Shown: positions 16,891 to 21,945 of the stretch, piece by piece
Layout: the number at the start of each line of letters is the position of its first letter
Numbering within the stretch: position 1 is the stretch's first letter
Source: Penicillium oxalicum
Taxonomy: Eukaryota > Ascomycota > Eurotiomycetes > Eurotiales > Aspergillaceae
NCBI RefSeq assembly: GCF_001723175.1
Contig: NW_026088305.1
Coordinates: forward strand, 1 to 21,945
Direction: 5' to 3'
DNA length: 21,945 nucleotides
Position numbers and translations under genes: made by a program
Notes under the pieces: generated by a model
What the model was told of the DNA's origin: nothing
What the model saw: only the letters and a program-made list of their open reading frames with translations
Databases searched by the model: none

Positions 16891-19399
16891 ATATGTATCA
16901 TATACATCTTGAGAAATCAAGGCAAGTATAAAAAGAAACTATTATGGATGGTTCGCTATATATTTCAAGATTAATCTAGCAAGTAGGACTAGAAATCAAA
17001 GAGAAATCTTATAATTAGACAAAGTGAATTGAAATATCTTAGTAATTTAGGAAAAGAAATCAAACGAGATTGTTATTTGGTGTCTTCTAAATAACAAAAG
17101 CCTATTAAAAAATTAAAATGGAAAAATCTGTTTGAATATAGGGGAACCTTCCTCTAAGGCTAAAGAAAATATATAAGCGATAGTGTAGTAGTACCGTGAG
17201 GGAAAATACTGAAATAGTAGTTTTATAAGCAGCTCGAGTGAAATTTTTAAATAGATAATAAGAGCGTACCTTTTGCATAATGGGTCAGCAAGTTAATTTT
17301 AGATGCAAGCATGTAATATAATATTATTATATATTTGCTTAGATAAACCAATTATGAAAAATGAATAAGTATCTAGGATTAGACCCGAAGGCTAGTGATC
17401 TTACCATGATCAGGGTTGTAAAAGCCCGAACGGGTTATCGTTGTAAAGATATCCGAGGAATTGTGGTAAGTTAGTGAAAGACAAAACTGACTAGTATAGC
17501 TGGTTTTCCGCGAAACCTATGTAAGTAGGTAATTTAATTACATCTTAGCAGGTACAGAACTGTGATCTCGGACAATACCATAGGTATTTGTCAACATCGG
17601 GGGGTTGTAGCGACTTTACCGGAGAGTATTTGCACTCGGAAGGGCAAAGATGAATGTTAAATAATCGGACATAGTGCGATAAGGTTGTATGTCTAAAGGG
17701 AAACAGCCCAGAACAAGAGTTAAGGTTCCAAAATTATTGTTAAGTGAAATTAAGGATGTTTTCTTTTAAAACAATCAGGAAATAGGCTTAGAAGCTGCCA
17801 TTTTTTGAAGACCTCGTAACAGAGCACTGATTAAATAATTAGGAGAAAACGCCGAAAATTTAACGGATCTAAAATAATATACCGAAACCTTGTACACATA
17901 ATATGTGGGGTAGCGGAACATTGGATAAAAAAGTAAATTTATATTTCTAAGAAATATTTAATTAAGGGGTAGAGGTATAATATAAAAATATTAGTGTTAG
18001 TATTAGTATTAATATTTTTATTTTTATATTATAAAAAGAATTAGTAAGTACTAAAGTCTTTTGTAATTTTTCGAGGTTAAGAAAAATAGTTCCTTTTTAT
18101 CTTAAGTTTTAGTAGTATGTTAACCTGTAGGTATTATTATACTTCATTGGACTAAAACACAAAATAATTTCCAAGAGAGAATGCTGACATGAGTAACGAA
18201 AAAGGCTTTTAGCCTCGCCTTAAGCTTATGGCTTCTATATCAAACCGGTGTCTAAGAATATTATCAAAGGATAATTTTGATGATATATAATATACTCTTG
18301 TAAATAGAGTAAAAATAAAACCTTTATTAAGTAATAAAGGTTCAGGAAAACTTTTTACAAAGTTTATATATTTTAAATATATAATCAGAAACATATTACA
18401 CCGTACCTAGAAACTAACCCAAGTAAGCAAGTAGAGTATACACAGGCGTTTGAGTGAACAATCATTAAGGAACTCGGCAAATTGACTCTGTACCTTCGGA
18501 ATAAGGAGGGCCATTATTATTATATATGATGAAATATCATATTAATAATAAGAGGAATCATAAAATAATGTTGTACGACTGTTTAATAAAAACACAGCAC
18601 TCTGCAAAGATAAAAATCAAAGTATTGAGTGTGATGTCTGCCCAATGTCGGCTGGGTAACGGATTTACCTTGGTTATTAACTGAGGTTTTGAAGGACACC
18701 CCGATTAATGGCGGCCTTACCTATGAGGGTCCTAAGGTAGCGAAATACCTTGGCCGTTAAATGCGGTCCTGCATGAATGACTTAACGATACAACAGCTGT
18801 CTCGATGATTGTCTCAGTGAAATTGGAATAGCAGTGCAGATACTGTTTACCTCTAGATAGACGAGAAGACCCTATGCAGCTTTACTGTTACTAATTACAA
18901 GAGTACAAATTTAGGATGATTTATAGTGTATAAGGTAGTTGTATGATAACAATGAAACACCTTTATTCGTATCCTATTATATCTCTTGATGATTGGGAGG
19001 CAGTTTATGCGGGCACAGATCCCACAAAAAGTACCTGGGTATATCCAAAGTTCATATTGTAAATTTGTATATTTATATACAAATATTTTAATTTGTTATA
19101 TTTATTTTTATATTTATACAGTTACTATTCGATTAAATTCTATATTTATTTTTATTTTAAGTAAGATTTTAACTATATGGTGAATAGATGTATTTTAAAC
19201 TTTAATATTTAAAAGTTTTTTGTTTATTAATATTGTATTTGTCAATATTAATATGATATTTATATATACTTTAAAAGTTTAATGCTTAATCTTGCTTTAC
19301 TGTTTGACCTACGAGTCTATCAGTCGCGTAAGCGGGGCATATGATCACAAGATGCATTAAGGAAAGGTCTTGGATTATAGAAAAAGTTACGCTAGGGAT

Positions 19400-21060
19400 T
19401 TATAACTGTGAGTCCTCCAATATTATAAAATATTGGTAATATATTGGGTAAATTTCAAAGACAACTTATATTATTTATGTGTATTTGAAGCGAAACTTAT
19501 TTTAAGCAGATATTTATCTTAAAGATAAATTTAAATAAGGACGTTCAACGACTAAAAGGTGAGTATAGCTAACAATAATCCTTTTTTAATGCCCAACATC
19601 TTTATTAACTAAATTTAAAGATTTAATTCTTTATTATTTATCAGTATAATTAATTATATAATAATAATAATGTAATAGACTTGTTTATCAAGCTTTAATA
19701 TTATATAATTAATTAATTATATTAATATTTTAATATACAAAGTAAATATGTTAAATATTATAAAATCAAAATTAAATAATACATATAAAAAAAAATCATT
19801 AAATAATTCTAACGTAACTATATACAATAAAGACTTAATTCCTGCAGTAAGAAATTGAAAAGTAGTGTATATACTTATAATAAAAATGCTATAAGTTTAA
19901 TACCTATTAAAAGTAAATTTGTTATGAAATTAATTAAAGGATACTTTAATTCATATCATTTGGAACTAGAATCTTTATTAAGAAAAGAAAGATTACGTCG
20001 TAGATATAGAAAAATATCAACTAATAGAATATTTATTAGTGATGGTGAATTTAAACACACTAATGATAAAGTTAATATTACATTATATGTATATAATAGA
20101 CAAAACTTAATTATTTATTAAAACTAAAAAAAGATACACAATATTATTTTCAAAAGCTAGATTATAAGAAAATTAAAATTAATAAGAAATGTAGGTTTAA
20201 ATATTAAATCAACAAAAAGAAAAAAGTACTATATTAGCAAGTGTATTACCAAAATATAACTTAAATATAACTCAATACGAAATATTTATTATAATAGATT
20301 TATAAAAAAAAGCTTAAAAAGATTAATATATTTATGTATTATAAACAAATACTTTATATTAATAAAGCTAAATTTGAAAATTCATATTTACAAGGTTTAA
20401 TAAGTTTAATAAAAAAGATTTATAATAAAAATGTTGAATTTAATATAATAAATTTAAAATATTTTTATTTAATAGTAATATTTACACACAACCATTAGAA
20501 TTAAAATTAAAGAAAAAAAGAAATGTGTTAAGATACCTTAAAGTTTTAATAAGAAAAGCAAAAATAAAAAATATTAAATTATTAAAAAATCAATAAAATT
20601 ATTTAATATTAATAATTTAGATACTAATAATTTAGTGCAGCAAAAAAAAACAAATACAAAATACTTGAAAAAAATTATATTAGATAATATAAAATATAAA
20701 AGAGTATCAGGTGTAAGATTAGAAGCTGCTGGTAGATTAACTAAACGTTTCTCTGCTTCAAGATCTCAACGTAGAACTAAATATAAAGGAAATCTAGAAA
20801 ATGCTTATTCTTCTATTAAAGGTTATTCAACACCAGTTTTAAGAGGTAATTTTAAAGCTAATTTACAACGTACCGTAATAAACTCTACTTCACGTGTTGG
20901 AGCTTTTGGAGTAAAAGGTTGAGTAAGTGGTACTTAATAATAAAAATATTTATATATCAATATCCATTCCAAAAATTAGTTAATAAAGATGATGAAATAG
21001 TCTGAACCATTTTGAGAAAAATGGAAATAAAAGAATAATCTTTTATGATAACATAAATTG
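19400..21060 (+). other. Group I (IA-type) intron in rnl at L2449/2450, hosting rps3
   Basis: The 5' exon ends GCTAGGGAT, matching E. coli GGGGAU2449, and the 3' exon begins AACAGGC. The intron ends in G, as group I introns must. The guide GTCCT at 19412-19416 pairs with exon GGGAT, leaving the required U-G at the splice site (P1). P7 is GTTCA (19543-19547) with TGAAC (21003-21007), inside an R-like GTTCAACGACTAAAAGG and an S-like GATGATGAAATAGTCTGAAC. rps3 lies between them, in P8. The AAGGTGAG-TATAGC stretch after R looks like the extra P7.1/7.2 hairpins of IA introns. No homing endonuclease motif is seen. This site is the usual host of rps3 in filamentous ascomycetes. Confidence 0.93.
19748..20937 (+). 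CDS. rps3: Ribosomal protein S3 inside the rnl intron (frameshifted in this sequence)
   Basis: This protein of the mitochondrial small ribosomal subunit was historically called S5/var1-like. I start it at ATG 19748 ([13 protein letters not shown]); the frame reaches VRNW (TGA = Trp) at about 19857, then one A is missing and it continues [19 protein letters not shown]. The N-terminal and middle parts are Lys/Asn/Tyr-rich ([19 protein letters not shown]). The C-terminal S3 domain is clear: [19 protein letters not shown], then [20 protein letters not shown], and [18 protein letters not shown]. It ends at TAA 20935-20937. The total of about 396 aa is normal. Single-base indels also break the frame around 20110-20120, 20165, 20195-20215, 20275, 20305, 20465 and 20590. 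It is expressed from the intron or from unspliced rnl precursor. Confidence 0.94.
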
Positions 21061-21597
21061 AACAGGCTAATTTGCGCAAGAGAGTACAAATTGAGTGCGC
21101 GGTTTGGCACCTCGATGTCGGCTTAGCTCATCCTCATGCATGCAGAAATCATGAAGGGTTCGACTGTTCGTCGATTAAAGAGCTACATGAGCTGGGTTTA
21201 ATACGTCGTGAGACAGTATGGTTTCTATCTTCTAGAGGAACTTAAAGTAGATTAAAGAGAGCCCCTTCGTACGAAAGGAGTTGGGTATATTGATCTCTGG
21301 TTTACCTGTTGTTTATGATTTTATTACATTTATCGCGTAATAATGAATATAACTAAATGCTTATACTTAAGTATTTGATCTCATAGGCATGGCAGGAAAG
21401 CTACATCAGTTAAAGATAAGTGTTGAAAGCATCTAAACGCGAAGCAAACTTTATGATACTTTTATACGTAGTAGAACACTACGAGATTAATTGTTTTTAA
21501 CAATTTATAGGCTTTAGTTGTAAGAATGAAAACATTTTTAGATATAAAGTACTAATTATTTTTAATATACTAGTTATTTTTTCATATCATTAAAAAC

Positions 21598-21668
21598 GCC
21601 TTTTTAGCATAAAAGTAATGCAACCGTTTTGTAATCGGTAGAAGTGAGTGCGATACTTGCATTAGGCT
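21598..21668 (+). tRNA. trnT: tRNA-Thr (anticodon UGU)
   Basis: The D-arm is GCAT-AAAAGTA-ATGC. The anticodon arm ACCGT-TTTGTAA-TCGGT gives TGT (the inner pair is T-T). The T-arm is GTGAG-TGCGATA-CTTGC. The acceptor arms GCCTTTT and ATTAGGC show two T-T mismatches, which may be sequence errors. Its position just after rnl is as in Eurotiales. Confidence 0.85.
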
Positions 21669-21839
21669 AATACAATATTAACTACTATTTATATATTTAT
21701 AAAATATAATACAATATAGGTATATATTATATATTACAATATAGATATACCTTTATAATATGCAATATAGGTATAATATAATATATGTATTATAAAAATT
21801 ATATATACCTACAATATAGGTATATATACATATTATATA
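21669..21839. repeat. Repeat-rich spacer with CAATATAGGTAT copies and hairpins
   Basis: Exact copies of CAATATAGGTAT lie at 21712-21723, 21763-21774 and 21812-21823, with a variant CAATATAGATAT at 21737-21748. A perfect 10-bp hairpin (ATATATACCT at 21801-21810 with AGGTATATAT at 21818-21827) frames the last copy in its loop. There is no gene. The spacer could contain transcription start sites for the downstream tRNA cluster, or be an expanding repeat. Confidence 0.65.
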
Positions 21840-21912
21840 GACCCAATGGTCAAGTCTGGTTAAGACATAACATTTCACTGTTAGTGCGGGAGTTCAAATC
21901 TCCCTTGGGTTG
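21840..21912 (+). tRNA. trnE: tRNA-Glu (anticodon UUC)
   Basis: The acceptor arms GACCCAA and TTGGGTT pair with one G-T. The anticodon arm TAACA-TTTCACT-GTTAG gives TTC. The T-arm is GGGAG-TTCAAAT-CTCCC. Confidence 0.93.
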
Positions 21913-21913
21913 A

Positions 21914-21945
21914 AAGAGATTAGCTCAGTTGGTAGAGCTGTCGCT
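21914..21945 (+). tRNA. 5' part of a further tRNA, cut by the window end (probably tRNA-Val)
   Basis: A 5' acceptor strand AAGAGAT is followed by TA and a standard D-arm (GCTC-AGTTGGTA-GAGC). The window stops inside the anticodon stem, so the anticodon is not visible. By the usual order trnT, trnE, trnV it is probably trnV. Confidence 0.7.

Larger units (their letters stand above)
16910..21523 (+). rRNA. rnl: Large-subunit mitochondrial rRNA, split by one group I intron
   Basis: This is the mitochondrial large ribosomal subunit RNA. Exon 1 runs from about 16910 to 19399 and exon 2 from 21061 to about 21523. Domain IV is marked by GGCGGCC, then GGTCCTAAGGTAGCGAAAT (about 18728-18747). Domain V has GACGAGAAGACCCTATGCAG (about 18861-18880) and the peptidyl-transferase strand, which is cut by the intron at ...GCTAGGGAT / AACAGGCTAA. 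Exon 2 continues GGTTTGGCACCTCGATGTCG, GAGCTGGGTTTA, ACGTCGTGAGACAGT and the sarcin-ricin loop AGTACGAAAGGA-equivalent (reads CGTACGAAAGGAGT, about 21269-21282). AT-rich fungal insertions occur at about 17940-18040, 18290-18390 and 19060-19270. The 5' and 3' ends are estimates (plus or minus 20 bases). Confidence 0.95.

Noticed and set aside
18209..18394. Minus-strand ORF inside rnl
   Set aside because: It is antisense to rRNA and an AT-rich insertion, with no family motif. All supported genes are on the + strand.
18986..19183. Small + strand ORF in the rnl region
   Set aside because: Its sequence is conserved domain V rRNA (GGGAGGCAGTTT..GCGGGCACAG) running into an AT-rich expansion, so it is not a gene.
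688..20937. Nuclear copy of mitochondrial DNA (NUMT) explaining the frameshifts
   Set aside because: The rRNAs, tRNAs, rnpB and all key motifs are intact, and nad1 is fully open. Only small indels are seen, without the substitutions and stops expected of decay.
688..20937. Insertional RNA editing (Physarum type) explaining missing bases
   Set aside because: Missing bases are A, T, G and C alike, extra bases also occur, and the breaks cluster in patches. Fungal mitochondria are not known for such editing.

Overview
The window is an AT-rich stretch of ascomycete fungal mitochondrial DNA with every recognised gene on the + strand. TGA is read as tryptophan throughout (mold mitochondrial code, table 4). 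From cox2 onward the gene order is cox2, trnR(ACG), nad4L, nad5, nad2, an unknown ORF, cob, trnC, nad1, nad4, trnR(UCU), trnN, atp8, atp6, rnpB, rns, trnY, nad6, cox3, nine tRNAs (K, G, G, D, S, W, I, S, P), rnl with an rps3-carrying group I intron, trnT, trnE and the start of another tRNA. From memory this order is typical of Eurotiomycetes (Aspergillus/Penicillium and relatives). I infer the class from order and content only and do not name a species. cox1, atp9 and nad3 are not seen here and probably lie outside the window.

Layout: 1-378 is the 3' end of an unrecognised, relatively GC-rich ORF. 379-687 is an AT-rich spacer with a hairpin repeat and a 16-bp palindrome. 688-5670 holds cox2, trnR, nad4L, nad5 and nad2. 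5711-6649 is a second unrecognised GC-rich ORF with an N-terminal membrane region. 6765-12287 holds cob, nad1, nad4, atp8 and atp6 with three tRNAs. 12288-12735 holds a second copy of the hairpin repeat and a mitochondrial RNase P RNA gene. 12736-14190 is rns, 14458-15950 is nad6 and cox3, and 15989-16840 is a tRNA cluster. About 16910-21523 is rnl, split at the universal L2449/2450 site by an IA-type group I intron whose P8 region carries rps3. The last 420 bases are tRNAs and a repeat-rich spacer.

The genes supply complex I subunits (nad1, 2, 4, 4L, 5, 6), cytochrome b, cytochrome oxidase subunits 2 and 3, ATP synthase subunits 6 and 8, both rRNAs, ribosomal protein S3, the RNA of the tRNA 5'-processing enzyme, and tRNAs. 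The densely packed tRNAs also probably act as punctuation for cutting long transcripts.

Most protein genes are interrupted by isolated one- or two-base insertions and deletions, while motifs, lengths and gene ends stay conserved. This looks like an unpolished long-read consensus, not decay. CDS spans below are therefore given start to stop across these breaks. The most interesting non-standard signals are the two GC-rich unknown ORFs, the 22-bp hairpin repeat with compensatory flanking pairs upstream of cox2 and rnpB/rns, and the CAATATAGGTAT element upstream of rns, rnl and trnE.
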